A stretch of 64,000 bases of DNA. Origin: Nonomuraea angiospora. Its GTDB lineage: Bacteria > Actinomycetota > Actinomycetes > Streptosporangiales > Streptosporangiaceae. The position numbers and the translations under genes were made by a program. The notes under the pieces were generated by a model. That model searched no databases and was not told the origin of the DNA. It saw only the letters and a program-made list of their open reading frames with translations. Positions 45,896-54,717 of this stretch are shown here, piece by piece. The stretch covers positions 3,286,001 to 3,350,000 of the forward strand of contig NZ_JADBEK010000001.1 of assembly GCF_014873145.1 (NCBI RefSeq). The letters run 5' to 3'. How positions within the stretch are numbered: the first letter of the stretch is position 1; every line of letters starts with the position of its first letter.

Positions 45896-45952
45896 GAGTA
45901 ATCGACACAATACCAAGAGTTTGCCCAGCAGTATAGAACAAGTGCGCGATAC
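45896..45952 (-). repeat. Shared IS end, copy A (IscB element left end)
   Basis: A 57-base stretch aligned without gaps to copies at 54331-54387 and 59633-59689. It begins GAGT(A/G)A(T/C)CGA and ends in GTATAGAACAAGTGCGCGATAC (plus strand). All three precede an IscB or TnpB-type gene on the minus strand, as expected for a left end. Confidence 0.7.
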
Positions 45953-46152
45953 GCGCCGACAGGCTCATACACGGCACCCGCTCAGGCGGCGCCATGACTC
46001 ACAGGCCACCACCCAGGCCACCACCCTCGGCTGAACGCGCGTTCATACACCGAAGGAGGTAACGGACCCTGCACCAGGCAACCCCCAGGTCACCGGTCCT
46101 CAAGGAAGCCGAAAGATTTTTCCCTCTCGGTCGGTGGGGAACTGAAGGGTAA

Positions 46153-47241
46153 ATGTCGGTAAATTCTGTTTCGTGGGCCTTCTATGGCTCCCGCTATCAG
46201 CGGAATTATCTGAACGTGTCGTCCTCCCTGCTCGACAGCCCCATGGTGGACCTCGACACCGGGGCGGTCATCGCGCACCCCGCCATCGTCGAACAGGGGG
46301 GCACGCTCAGGGCGGCTCCCCTGCCCATGGTGCTGGAGCTGCCCGTCAGGGTCGTCCTGGCGGGCGCGGGCGCCCTGGCGCCCCTGCACGAGGCACTCCG
46401 AAGAGCCGGCCGGCATCCCCGCGAGGCGATCCTGCTGCTCACTGGACCGTGCCAGGAACAGGACCGGCCGCTGCTCAAGGTCGGGCTCGACGGCCTGCGC
46501 ACGATCGGCTACCTGCTCGGCTTCGCCGACGTCGGCACCACCGGCGCGGCCCTCGACCTGGTCGCCGACACGAGCCCGTACCTGCTGGCCCTGGATCCCG
46601 AGGTGGTCACGCGCATCCCCGGGGACCATCGCGCGACCGCGGTGGCGCGGTCGGTGGTCACGCTGGCGCGCGGCCTCGGCGCCCACGTGCTCGCCCCCGG
46701 CGTCGAACGCGAGCCGCAGGTCGCGGTGGCCCGCGGCCTCGGCGTGCGGCTGGCGCACGGCCCGCTGCTGGCCCCCGGCCCCGACGGCAAGGTGCGGGTG
46801 CCGCTCCCCGTCACCGACGAGCCGGTCTCGGTCATGCTCGGCCCGCGCGTCCAGGAGCTGCTGATCCCGGCGGTGACGCTGCCCGTGGAGGCCAAGGCGG
46901 AGGATGCGGTCAAGGCGTTCGGGCACGAGCCGACGATCACCAGCGTGATCCTGGTGGACGAGTTCCAGCGGCCCAAGGGCAGCCTCGACCGCAGCCGGTT
47001 CCTGCTGTCGTTCGCGGCCCGGTACGGGCACGCGCTGCACGGCGCGAAGCCGGCGCAGCGGCTGGCCGACCCGCCCCGCACGGTGCCGCGGACGACCCCG
47101 GCGATCGCGGCCATGCAGGCGGCCGGCCGGGACGCGGCCCGCGTCTATGACGACCTGGTGGTCACCGACGAGATGAACCGCTGCCTCGGCATCGTCCGCG
47201 TCTCCGACCTGATCAGGCAGGTCACCGCGATCAGGACCTGA
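46153..47241 (+). CDS. Degenerate EAL-like domain protein with a CBS-like C-terminus
   Basis: A 362-residue protein. Residues 25-210 follow the EAL-domain layout with its signatures replaced. MVDLDTGAVIAHPAIV stands where the QPI..L.TG...G.EAL block would be, LGFADVGTTGAALDLVADTS replaces DDFGTG, and HVLAPGVEREPQVAVARGLG replaces the AEGVET block. The catalytic Glu and metal ligands are therefore missing, so hydrolysis of c-di-GMP is unlikely; binding is possible. The C-terminal part (VTLPVEAKAEDAVKAFGHEP to CLGIVRVSDLIRQVTAI) resembles CBS modules. GAAGGG precedes the ATG. It is 54 bases from the next gene on the same strand. Confidence 0.65.
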   Translation: MSVNSVSWAFYGSRYQRNYLNVSSSLLDSPMVDLDTGAVIAHPAIVEQGGTLRAAPLPMVLELPVRVVLAGAGALAPLHEALRRAGRHPREAILLLTGPCQEQDRPLLKVGLDGLRTIGYLLGFADVGTTGAALDLVADTSPYLLALDPEVVTRIPGDHRATAVARSVVTLARGLGAHVLAPGVEREPQVAVARGLGVRLAHGPLLAPGPDGKVRVPLPVTDEPVSVMLGPRVQELLIPAVTLPVEAKAEDAVKAFGHEPTITSVILVDEFQRPKGSLDRSRFLLSFAARYGHALHGAKPAQRLADPPRTVPRTTPAIAAMQAAGRDAARVYDDLVVTDEMNRCLGIVRVSDLIRQVTAIRT

Positions 47242-47295
47242 AAGAGACCCGCGTGGGTCCTGGGCGCGGGCGCGCGGCCGGGATAGGAAGTAGCC

Positions 47296-48579
47296 ATGCG
47301 GGTGGACAGGAGAACCCTGCTCGGAGCGGGGATGCTGGCCGGGATGGCGGCCGCGTGCACGACGGCGAAACCTCCGGCGAAGCCGGAGTTCGACCCCGGC
47401 GACTGGGCGTCCGTGCGGGCCCAGTTCGCGCTGGATCCGGCCTACGGGCAGTTCGCGGCGTTCGTGCTGGCGCCCGCCCCGGCCCCGGTACGCGAGGCGA
47501 TCGCCAGGCACCGCGACGCCCTGGACGCCGACCCCGAGTACACGCCGCCCGGCGGGCAGACGCCCGACCAGGCGGTACGCGAGGCCGCGGCCCGCTATCT
47601 GGGCGCCGGGGCGGAGGAGGTCGCGCTGACCGACAGCACCACCATGGGCCTGGCCCTGCTCTACTCCGGCCTCAGGCTGCGCCCCGGCCAGGACGTGCTG
47701 ACCACCGAGCACGACTTCCTCGCCACCCACGAGGGGCTGCGGCTGCTGGCCGAGCGCACGGGCGCGAAGGTGCGCAAGGTCAGGCTGTACGACGACCCGG
47801 CCCGCGCCGACGCCGGCCGGATGGTGGCGGCGGTCAAGGCGGGGCTCGGCCCGCGTACCAGGGTGGTCGCGATCACCTGGGTGCATTCGAGCACCGGCGT
47901 GCGCGTGCCCGTCCGCGCCATCGCCGACATGCTCGCCGAGGCGAACAAGGGCCGCGACGAGCACGACCGGGCGCTGCTGTGCGTGGACGGCGTGCACGGG
48001 TTCGGCGCGATGGCCGACGGCCCCGGCGACCTGGGCTGCGACTTCCTGGCCAGCGGCACGCACAAGTGGCTGTTCGGGCCGCGCGGCACCGGCATCGTGT
48101 GGGGCAGGGCCTGGGACGCGCTCTCCCCGATCATCGCCAGCTTCAGCGGGGCGTCGTTCCAGGCGTGGCAGGGCGGCACCTCCCCGGGGGCGAGCACGGC
48201 GGAGCTGGTCACGCCGGGCGGTTTCAAGGCGTTCGAGCACCGGTGGGCGATGCCGCAGGCGTTCGCCTTCATGACGGCGATCGGCAAGGACCGGGTGCGG
48301 CGGCGCACGCAGGAGCTGGCCACCAGGCTCAAGGACGGCCTGGCCGGGATCCCGCACGTCACGCTGGCCACGCCGCGCTCGCCCGAGCTGTCGGCGGGTC
48401 TCGTGTGCTGCTCGATCGAGGGGATGGCGCCGATGGAGGCCGTCGGCCGGCTGCACGCGAGCAAGGTGATCGCGAGCGTGACGCCGTACGACCCGCCGCT
48501 GCTGCGCTTCGGCACCAGCATCGTGACCACTCCCGAGCAGGTGGACCAGGCGGTCAAGGGGGTGGCCGCACTCGGCTGA
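47296..48579 (+). CDS. Exported class V aminotransferase-like lipoprotein
   Basis: A 427-residue PLP fold-type I protein of class V (isopenicillin-N-epimerase/cysteine-desulfurase-like). It begins with a Tat-like lipoprotein signal: RVDRRTLLGAGMLAGMAAA followed by Cys. The domain has EEVALTDSTTMGLALLYSGL, AITWVHSSTGVRVP, LLCVDGVHGFGAMADG and the PLP-lysine block FLASGTHKWLFGPRGTGIVW. Placing a PLP enzyme on the outer face of the membrane after folding would explain use of Tat. The substrate is unknown; epimerase or lyase chemistry is likelier than transamination. GGAAG precedes the ATG. Confidence 0.82.
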   Translation: MRVDRRTLLGAGMLAGMAAACTTAKPPAKPEFDPGDWASVRAQFALDPAYGQFAAFVLAPAPAPVREAIARHRDALDADPEYTPPGGQTPDQAVREAAARYLGAGAEEVALTDSTTMGLALLYSGLRLRPGQDVLTTEHDFLATHEGLRLLAERTGAKVRKVRLYDDPARADAGRMVAAVKAGLGPRTRVVAITWVHSSTGVRVPVRAIADMLAEANKGRDEHDRALLCVDGVHGFGAMADGPGDLGCDFLASGTHKWLFGPRGTGIVWGRAWDALSPIIASFSGASFQAWQGGTSPGASTAELVTPGGFKAFEHRWAMPQAFAFMTAIGKDRVRRRTQELATRLKDGLAGIPHVTLATPRSPELSAGLVCCSIEGMAPMEAVGRLHASKVIASVTPYDPPLLRFGTSIVTTPEQVDQAVKGVAALG

Positions 48580-49185
48580 TCAGAGCCAGCCCTGCGCCTT
48601 GGCGCGCTGCACCGCCTCGATGCGGTTGCGGGCGTGCGTCTTCTGGATGGCCGAGGACAGGTAGTTGCGCACGGTCCCCTCCGACAGGTGCAGCTTGCCG
48701 GCGATGTCGCCGATCGTGGAGCCGTCCACCGCCGCCTCCAGCACGTCGCGCTCCCGCGCCGACAGCGGGTTCGGCCCGGCGCTGAGGGCGGCCGCGGCGA
48801 GCCCGGGGTCGATCACCCGCTCCCCCGCGTGCACCCGCCGGATGGCCGCCGCCAGCTCTCTGGCCGGGCTGTCCTTCACCAGGAACGCCGACGCCCCGGC
48901 CTCCATGGCGGTGCGCAGGTAGCCGGGCCGCCCGAACGTGGTCAGGATCATCACCCGGCACCCGGGCACCTGCCGCGTGATGCTCGCGCAGGCCGCGAGC
49001 CCGTCCATGCCGGGCATCTCGATGTCCAGCAGCGCGATGTCGGGCCGGACCTTGGCGGCGACCGCGACCGCCTCCTCCCCGTCGGCGGCCTCGCCGGCCA
49101 CCTCGATGTCGGGCTCCAGGCCCAGCAGGGAGGCCAGCGCGCCGCGTACCATGCCCTGGTCCTCCGCCAGCATCACGCGGATCAC
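48580..49185 (-). CDS. NarL/DesR-type response regulator
   Basis: A 201-residue regulator. The receiver domain starts [20 protein letters not shown], and the phosphoacceptor Asp lies in [17 protein letters not shown] near residue 53. The LuxR HTH is [20 protein letters not shown] followed by [23 protein letters not shown] 49185 is chosen because AAGGAGG lies seven bases upstream and it overlaps the kinase stop (GTGA). It should respond to the adjacent kinase and control the ABC genes in the same operon. Confidence 0.92.
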   Translation of the reverse strand: MIRVMLAEDQGMVRGALASLLGLEPDIEVAGEAADGEEAVAVAAKVRPDIALLDIEMPGMDGLAACASITRQVPGCRVMILTTFGRPGYLRTAMEAGASAFLVKDSPARELAAAIRRVHAGERVIDPGLAAAALSAGPNPLSARERDVLEAAVDGSTIGDIAGKLHLSEGTVRNYLSSAIQKTHARNRIEAVQRAKAQGWL

Positions 49186-50324
49186 GCGCACGCCTCCTTC
49201 CCGACCGGCACCAGCACCCGCAGGCGGTGGCCGCCGCCCCGCGCGGGGCCCGCCTCCACCGTGCCGCCCGCGCCCGCGACCCGCTCGCCCAGCCCGCTCA
49301 GCCCGCTGCCCATCTCGTACGGCCCGTCGCCGCCCGTTCCGTTGTCCATGATCTCCAGGGTGGCGTGTCCGGCGTCGAACGTCACCTTGATCTCGCACCG
49401 GGTGGCCCGCGCGTGGCGCACGACATTGGTGACGCCCTCGCGTACGGACCAGCCGAACAGCCCGTCGAGCAGCTCGGGCAGCGGCGTCCCCGAGACCCGC
49501 ACCTCGGCGGCCACGCCCGCCGCTCGTAACACGGTCCTGGCGTTGTCGAGCTCCTCGGGCAGGCTGCGCTGGCGGTAGCCGGTGACGGCCTCGCGCACCT
49601 CCGTCAGGGCCTTCCTGGCGACGGTCTCGATGTCGGCGATCTCCCGGTGCGCCTGCGGCGAGTCCTCCGACAGCCGTCCGGCCAGCTCGCTCTTGAGCAC
49701 GATCAGCGACAGGCTGTGCCCGAGCAGGTCGTGCAGGTCGCGGGCGATGCGCAGCCGCTCCTCCGTGGCCGCCAGCCGGGCCACCTCGTCCTGGGCCAGG
49801 CGCAGCTTGACGGTCAGCGCCCTGGTGTTGCGCACGCTGATGAACAGCACGCCGAGCGTCAGCACCTGCAGGCCCAGGACGATGATCGTGTCGGCGTCGT
49901 CGTGGTTGACCAGACCGGCCCCGACGACGACGGCCAGCTGGGCGGCCACGGCCACGACGGCCCACAGGGGCGGCAGCGTGAACCCGTACAGCACGACGGT
50001 GTAGACCGGCAGGCTCAGCCAGGAGCCGCCGAAGGCGGTGGCTCCCACCACACCGAGCACGCTGGTCACCAGGAGCAGCGGATAGGTCAGGCGGCTGTGG
50101 TCGAACATGCCCTTGTTGACCAGCACCGTCGCGAGGAAGGACGCGACGAACGTGACGAGCAGCACCGCCGCCCACACGGCCCGGGCCCCCGTCAGGGTGC
50201 CCCCGACGATGTCGCTGACGGGGAAGACCAGGTAGACCAGGCCCACTGAGATGCCGAGGAGCCGCCGCTTGCGCGACGGCTTGGCATCCGCGTCCCCGAA
50301 GGTGATCCTCTCGGCGAAGCTCAT
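49182..50324 (-). CDS. DesK-like membrane histidine kinase
   Basis: A 380-residue kinase. The N-terminal 160 residues hold about five TM segments (for example [20 protein letters not shown]). HisKA_3 follows, with the phosphohistidine in [20 protein letters not shown]. The ATPase domain has [20 protein letters not shown] and [23 protein letters not shown] 50324 overlaps the permease stop (ATGA). The layout ABC ATPase, permease, kinase, regulator is typical of exporters controlled by envelope stress or membrane state. Confidence 0.92.
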   Translation of the reverse strand: MSFAERITFGDADAKPSRKRRLLGISVGLVYLVFPVSDIVGGTLTGARAVWAAVLLVTFVASFLATVLVNKGMFDHSRLTYPLLLVTSVLGVVGATAFGGSWLSLPVYTVVLYGFTLPPLWAVVAVAAQLAVVVGAGLVNHDDADTIIVLGLQVLTLGVLFISVRNTRALTVKLRLAQDEVARLAATEERLRIARDLHDLLGHSLSLIVLKSELAGRLSEDSPQAHREIADIETVARKALTEVREAVTGYRQRSLPEELDNARTVLRAAGVAAEVRVSGTPLPELLDGLFGWSVREGVTNVVRHARATRCEIKVTFDAGHATLEIMDNGTGGDGPYEMGSGLSGLGERVAGAGGTVEAGPARGGGHRLRVLVPVGKEACA

Positions 50325-51055
50325 ACGCGTACGGTAGCCCGCCGGTAGAGGAGGACGGCAGCGCCCCCGAGCACGATCCCCCATCCGGCGACGACCAGCA
50401 CGTCCGTCATGGGCAGGCCGTGGCCCGCGACGATGCTCTGGCCCAGCCTGGCGTAGTGGAACGACGGGGTGACGTCCGCGACCGTGCGCAGGGTGTCGCC
50501 GAGCACCTCGGGCGGGAACCACAGCCCGCCGGCGATCGCCAGCGCGAACATGCAGATCATCGCGGCCGGCTGGGCGGCGTCGGCCGAGAGCACGGACCCG
50601 ATGGCCAGGCCCAGGGCGACGAACGGCAGCACGCCGAGCCAGAGCGCGAGCAGCAGCTCCGCCCACGTGCCGAGCGACAGCGACACGTGCTGCTGCACCA
50701 CGGCGGCCAGGCTCACCAGCACCAGCGAGGGCAGCACGAGCACCATGGTGGCGCCGAGCTTGGTCGCGATGATCGCCCAGTTCGGCAGCGGGGTGATCTG
50801 GAGCTGGCGCAGCCAGCCGGACTGCCGCTCGGTGGCCCACGGCACGGCCGAGCTCATCATGGACGAGGCCAGCGCCCCGTAGGCGGCCATCGACACCATC
50901 AGGATGACGCTGTACTTCACGCCGCCCGCGTCGGTCTGGTTGCCGTAGATGTTGGAGTTGATGAGGTAGAGCAGGACGGGGAAGGCGACCACGAAGATCA
51001 GGTAGCGCCGGTTGCGCAGCATCCGCATGGCCTCGGTCTTGGCGTAGTAGAGCAT
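50321..51055 (-). CDS. ABC-2 type exporter permease
   Basis: A 244-residue six-TM protein of the ABC-2 class. It has [20 protein letters not shown] near the start and [20 protein letters not shown] followed by [10 protein letters not shown] in the typical C-terminal loop. It forms the channel for the ATPase just upstream; the ATG overlaps that gene's stop (TGATG). Likely cargo is a drug or lipid, but no evidence decides. Confidence 0.9.
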   Translation of the reverse strand: MLYYAKTEAMRMLRNRRYLIFVVAFPVLLYLINSNIYGNQTDAGGVKYSVILMVSMAAYGALASSMMSSAVPWATERQSGWLRQLQITPLPNWAIIATKLGATMVLVLPSLVLVSLAAVVQQHVSLSLGTWAELLLALWLGVLPFVALGLAIGSVLSADAAQPAAMICMFALAIAGGLWFPPEVLGDTLRTVADVTPSFHYARLGQSIVAGHGLPMTDVLVVAGWGIVLGGAAVLLYRRATVRV

Positions 51056-51939
51056 CAGGACTCCCTGGTGAGGGCGAGGAAGGCGGATTCGAGGTCGGCG
51101 CTGGAGAGCTTCAGCTCGCGCACGTCGAGGGTGGTGCCCCGGTAGAGCGCGGCGAGGGTGGCGTCGGTGTCGGAGGTGTGCAGGGTGGCGACGCCGCCGG
51201 CGACCTCCACGGCGGTCACCCCGGGCAGCCGGTCGAGCCCGGCCGTGGGCTGCTCGCCGAGGGCGAAGCTGACGGTGTGACCCCCGGCCCCGGCCTTGAT
51301 CTCGGCGGCGGTGCCGTCGGCGGCCAGCCGGCCCTTGGCGATGACGATCACCCGGTCGGAGTGCTCGTCGGCCTCCTCCAGGTAGTGCGTGGCGAACAGC
51401 ACGGTCCGGCCGGCGGAGGCGTAGTCGTGCATGCTGGCCCAGAAGCGCAGCCTCGATTCGACGTCCATGGCCGCGGTCGGCTCGTCGAGCAGCAGGATCC
51501 TGGGCGCCCCCGCGATGGCCAGGGCGAACCTGACCCGCTGCGACTGGCCGCCGGACAGCTTGTTCGCCCGCCGGCCCGCGAGCTCGGTCAGGTCGGCCAG
51601 CTTGAGGATCTCGTCGAGGGCGAGGGGGTTGGGGTAGAGGCGGCGTACCAGGTCGATGAGCTCCTTGACGGACAGCTCGGGGATGAGCGCGCCGTTCTGC
51701 AGCATGGCGCCCATCTGGCCGGCCCGGACGGCCTCGTCGGGGGTGCGGCCGTGTACGGCGATCGTGCCCGCGGTGGGCTTGAGCAGGCCGAGCAGGAGGT
51801 TGATGGAGGTGGACTTGCCGGCGCCGTTGGGGCCGAGCAGGGCCACGGTGTTGCCTGGCTCGATCGTGAGGGAGAGGTCGTCGACGGCGAGCACGTCCCC
51901 GTAGTGCTTGCTGACGTGGTCGAACACGATGGCGTTCAT
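51055..51939 (-). CDS. ABC exporter ATPase (DrrA-like)
   Basis: A 294-residue ATPase. Walker A is [20 protein letters not shown], the Q loop is [20 protein letters not shown], the signature is [16 protein letters not shown] and Walker B is [14 protein letters not shown]-terminal regulatory stretch of about 90 residues follows. It starts the four-gene operon with the permease, kinase and regulator, all overlapping. The two-gene transporter belongs to the DrrAB-like exporters. Confidence 0.93.
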   Translation of the reverse strand: MNAIVFDHVSKHYGDVLAVDDLSLTIEPGNTVALLGPNGAGKSTSINLLLGLLKPTAGTIAVHGRTPDEAVRAGQMGAMLQNGALIPELSVKELIDLVRRLYPNPLALDEILKLADLTELAGRRANKLSGGQSQRVRFALAIAGAPRILLLDEPTAAMDVESRLRFWASMHDYASAGRTVLFATHYLEEADEHSDRVIVIAKGRLAADGTAAEIKAGAGGHTVSFALGEQPTAGLDRLPGVTAVEVAGGVATLHTSDTDATLAALYRGTTLDVRELKLSSADLESAFLALTRES

Positions 51940-51986
51940 GGAAAGAACGCTATGGCCGCGCCCTCCGGGCGGTTAGTGCGTTACCT

Positions 51987-52023
51987 CCGGCGTTGGCCGT
52001 GACATTTGTCAGGCCAACGCCGG
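51987..52023. terminator. Strong stem-loop after hisG
   Basis: Perfect 12-bp arms CCGGCGTTGGCC (51987-51998) and GGCCAACGCCGG (52012-52023), with an inner TGAC/GTCA pairing. It lies 10 bases after the hisG stop and before the ABC operon. No U tract is present, as usual in this group. Confidence 0.75.
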
Positions 52024-52032
52024 GGCGGAACG

Positions 52033-52878
52033 TCACACGCGGCAGGCGTAGATGTCGGTGACCAGGATCGCCCGCGCGCCGATGTCCCAGAGCTGGTCCA
52101 TCACCCGCTGGTGGCCCTGGCGGCGGACCATGACGCGCACGGCCACCCAGCCCTCGCGGTGCAGCGGGGAGACGGTGGGGCCCTCCATGCCGGGGGTGAG
52201 CGCGATGGCGTCCTCGATGCGCTCGGCCCGGATGTCGTAGTCCATCATCACGAAGTCGCGGGCGTGCACGACGCCCTGGAACCGGCGGACGAGCTGCTCG
52301 ACGGCGGGCGTGTCGGGCGAGCTCTGCTGCTTGATCAGCACCGCCTCCGAACGCATGATCGGCTCGCCGAAGACCTCGAGGCCGACGTTGCGCAACGTGG
52401 TGCCGGTCTCGACGACGTCGGCCACCGCGTCGGCCACGCCGAGCCGGATGGCGGTCTCGACGGCGCCGTCGAGCTTGATCACGCGGGCGTCGACGCCCTC
52501 GTCGGAGAGGTATTTGTCGAGCAGGCCCGCGTAGGAGGTGGCGATGCGGCGGCCGTTGAGATCGGCGGCCGAGGTCATCGTGCCGGCCGCGGCGGCCAGG
52601 CGGAAGGTGGAGCCGCCGAAGCCGAGCGGCATGATCTCCTCGACCGGCGCGCCGGAGTCGACGAGCATGTCACGGCCGGTGATGCCGACGTCGAGCGTGC
52701 CTTCGCCGACGTAGACGGCGATGTCGCGGGGTCGCAGGAAGAACAGCTCGCAGCCGTTGGCCTCGTCGACGACGACGAGCTCCTTGCTGTCGCGGCGGGA
52801 GCGGTAGCCCGCCTCCTTGAGCATGTTCTGGGCCGCCTCGCTGAGCGAGCCCTTGTTGGGTACTGCCAGACGCAGCAT
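52033..52878 (-). CDS. hisG: ATP phosphoribosyltransferase
   Basis: A 281-residue HisG of the long form. It starts MLRLAVPNKGSLSEAAQNML and contains RPRDIAVYVGEGTLDVGITG and the PRPP block VADAVADVVETGTTLRNVGL. A C-terminal regulatory domain (VRVMVRRQGHQRVMDQLWDI) for feedback by histidine means it does not need HisZ. It catalyses the first step of histidine synthesis, joining ATP and PRPP. It lies 64 bases after hisE on the same strand. Confidence 0.96.
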   Translation of the reverse strand: MLRLAVPNKGSLSEAAQNMLKEAGYRSRRDSKELVVVDEANGCELFFLRPRDIAVYVGEGTLDVGITGRDMLVDSGAPVEEIMPLGFGGSTFRLAAAAGTMTSAADLNGRRIATSYAGLLDKYLSDEGVDARVIKLDGAVETAIRLGVADAVADVVETGTTLRNVGLEVFGEPIMRSEAVLIKQQSSPDTPAVEQLVRRFQGVVHARDFVMMDYDIRAERIEDAIALTPGMEGPTVSPLHREGWVAVRVMVRRQGHQRVMDQLWDIGARAILVTDIYACRV

Positions 52879-52942
52879 GTCGGGATCCTCGATCTGTCTC
52901 GCTGTTGCTTCTCCAGGGGCTTGGTGGCGGGCGCCGGGCGCC

Positions 52943-53206
52943 CTAGAGATGCTTGTAGACCTGGTCGAGGCCGATGCCCTTGGCGATCATGAGCACCTGC
53001 ACGTGGTAGAGGAGCTGGGAGATCTCCTCGGCGGCCCTGTCGTCTGACTCGTGCTCGGCGGCCATCCAGCTCTCGGCGGCCTCCTCGACGACCTTCTTGC
53101 CGATGGCATGGACGCCGGCGTCGAGGGCGGCCACGGTGCCCGAGCCCTCGGGCCGGGTCCTGGCCTTCTCGGACAGCTCGGCGAACAGCTCTTCGAAGGT
53201 CTTCAT
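52943..53206 (-). CDS. hisE: Phosphoribosyl-ATP diphosphatase
   Basis: An 87-residue HisE. It starts [20 protein letters not shown] and has the all-alpha metal site [18 protein letters not shown] with [19 protein letters not shown]. It hydrolyses phosphoribosyl-ATP to phosphoribosyl-AMP, the second step of the pathway, directly after HisG. The length fits the stand-alone enzyme. It precedes hisG, and the pair is isolated from the other his genes. Confidence 0.95.
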   Translation of the reverse strand: MKTFEELFAELSEKARTRPEGSGTVAALDAGVHAIGKKVVEEAAESWMAAEHESDDRAAEEISQLLYHVQVLMIAKGIGLDQVYKHL

Positions 53207-53269
53207 GGTCTCTCTCGTGGTTGGCTGACGTGCTTGTCAAGCGTCTCTGAGCAGCGTAGCGATCCTATC

Positions 53270-54110
53270 TCAGACATGACTCCGGATCGCTTCCCACCGG
53301 GGTGGGGTGGCGTGTGCGTGGAGGTGGAACCCCGCGCCTAACGCTGCCCCGCGTGGACGGTGTCGTCTGGTGGGTGTGCTGATCGCCTGCCCGCCCTGGT
53401 GCCGGTGGGCTGCGCGGGGCAGCCTCCTCCGGTCCGTTGGTGCGGGTCCCTCCGGACGCTGACCCGCCTGGCCGTTGGGCCGGGCGGGGGAGGGTGCCCT
53501 GCGTCGCCTGGGCGCGGGGCGTGTGGGCGCCCACTTCCACCCTGCGACCGCGGGCTTGTCCGGCGCTTTGCAATGCCGCAGCGGAGTCAGACATTGCGGG
53601 CATTGCTTGGAGGTGTTGCGGGCGGGCACGGTCACCATGGCGATGCCGATCTCGGCGGCCAGGTGCCGAATGCGGTCCGAGATCTGGCCGCGCACTTGCT
53701 GCGACAACCGGGTGTTCAGGGTGCGGCCCATCCCATGGGCCTCCAATGAACGCAGATCTTCCAGATAGATCGCCGCCGCCCCGGCAGCGGCCGCCTGGCC
53801 CGAGCCGCCTCAGTGCCATCCAAGCCTGCGACGGCAGACGTCGCCCGCCGACATCCACTCCGCCCGCCAGCACCTCGACGTCGACGCGGTTCCAGTGCAC
53901 CGCCGGCAACCCTGCAGCCATGACCGATACCAACTCGGCGCACCAGCCAACCCGCTCGGCCAGCACCGCCGCGGACACCGACTCCCCGCTCTTCTCCACC
54001 ACTCCGCCACGCAGCAGCACGCGAGCACATGCCGTGTAGGCGGTCTCGCCTGGGGCCAGCGTCAGACGTCGCTTCACCGGCCGCCCCCGCCACTGTCGCG
54101 TGGGCCACAT
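53270..54110 (-). pseudogene. Decayed TnpB/OrfB gene of an IS200/IS605-type element
   Basis: The stretch reads in one frame until about 53750 and then in another. The second frame has AAIYLEDLRSLEAHGMGRTL with the RuvC-II glutamate, then QQVRGQISDRIRHLAAEIG and VPARNTSKQCPQC, the TnpB zinc-ribbon start. The second CxxC pair of the ribbon is missing. The upstream frame has no recognisable TnpB N-terminus, and a frameshift is needed to join the parts. The shared IS end at 54331-54387 lies upstream on the same strand. The element lies between hisE and the truncated esterase. It is not functional as a nuclease. Confidence 0.7.
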
Positions 54111-54330
54111 CGCGCCAGCACAAAACGCTCAGGCCGCGCCGGGAACAACCCCTCCAGCCGCCAACCGCCGGGCCAGGAGATCCGCTGCGTCGCCTTGCCT
54201 GCGGCTTCGTCGACGGCACGCTCCCGGTCGACACGGCCTGCACAGGTGGGCACATTCCGCTGGTACGCCCGATCGAGAGTAAACCTACCTGCGTGCACGG
54301 CGCGCACCTCCCCTACCCAATTCTCACCCT

Positions 54331-54387
54331 GAGTGACCGATAGGCTACCAATCTTTGGTCTGGTTGTATAGAACATGCGAGCGATAC
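54331..54387 (-). repeat. Shared IS end, copy B
   Basis: A 57-base copy of the element end, finishing GTATAGAACATGCGAGCGATAC (plus strand). It stands between the decayed TnpB gene and the truncated acetylxylan-esterase fragment, so the insertion boundary lies within about 12 bases (54388-54399). Confidence 0.7.
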
Positions 54388-54399
54388 ATGGACGCCCCA

Positions 54400-54564
54400 T
54401 CACTCCATTCCGAAAATCCGGCCTCCAGCCCGCGTGAACTCGGGGGCGAGGTCGTGGGTGCGGACCTCGGCGAGCGTGCACTTCCAGAAGGCGTCAAAGT
54501 CGGCGGGCTCGGCGCGTTCGGGGAGATACTCGCATGGCTGGGCGAGTGGCATGTCTACGAACAT
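54400..54564 (-). pseudogene. Truncated acetylxylan esterase / cephalosporin-C deacetylase fragment (CE7)
   Basis: A 54-codon frame that begins with ATG and reads MFVDMPLAQPCEYLPERAEP, then ADFDAFWKCTLAEVRTHDLA and PEFTRAGG. The first ~44 residues match the start of CE7 acetylxylan esterases (about 320 residues when whole). The match breaks off and the frame stops right beside IS end copy B. The catalytic domain is not found anywhere in the window. The start faces the LacI gene at 54718 across the operator region, so the esterase was probably part of that regulon before it was interrupted. Confidence 0.7.
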
Positions 54565-54679
54565 CGGCCCTCATGGAGGACACATCGGGGCGCCCTCACC
54601 GTAACGGTGAAGGCGCCGGCGCGATCATCCGGTCGCGGGAGGGCGGGCGTTCCGGCCGCCAGGAGAGCCGCGGTTTTCG

Positions 54680-54704
54680 CTGATACGGTTCAGTGAAAGT
54701 TTCA
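54680..54704. promoter_or_regulatory. Adjacent palindromes upstream of the LacI gene
   Basis: CTGATACGGTTCAG (54680-54693) is followed directly by TGAAAGTTTCA (54694-54704), a perfect odd palindrome. They lie 14-38 bases before the GTG of the LacI gene and upstream of the divergent esterase fragment. They resemble the operators at 55821 and 62248. Confidence 0.5.
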
Positions 54705-54717
54705 GAGAGGAGCACGG

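Noticed and set aside
46090..48456. Minus-strand frame of 788 codons opposite the EAL-like and PLP genes
   Set aside because: Shadow frame; the plus-strand genes have recognisable motifs, ribosome sites and a signal peptide.
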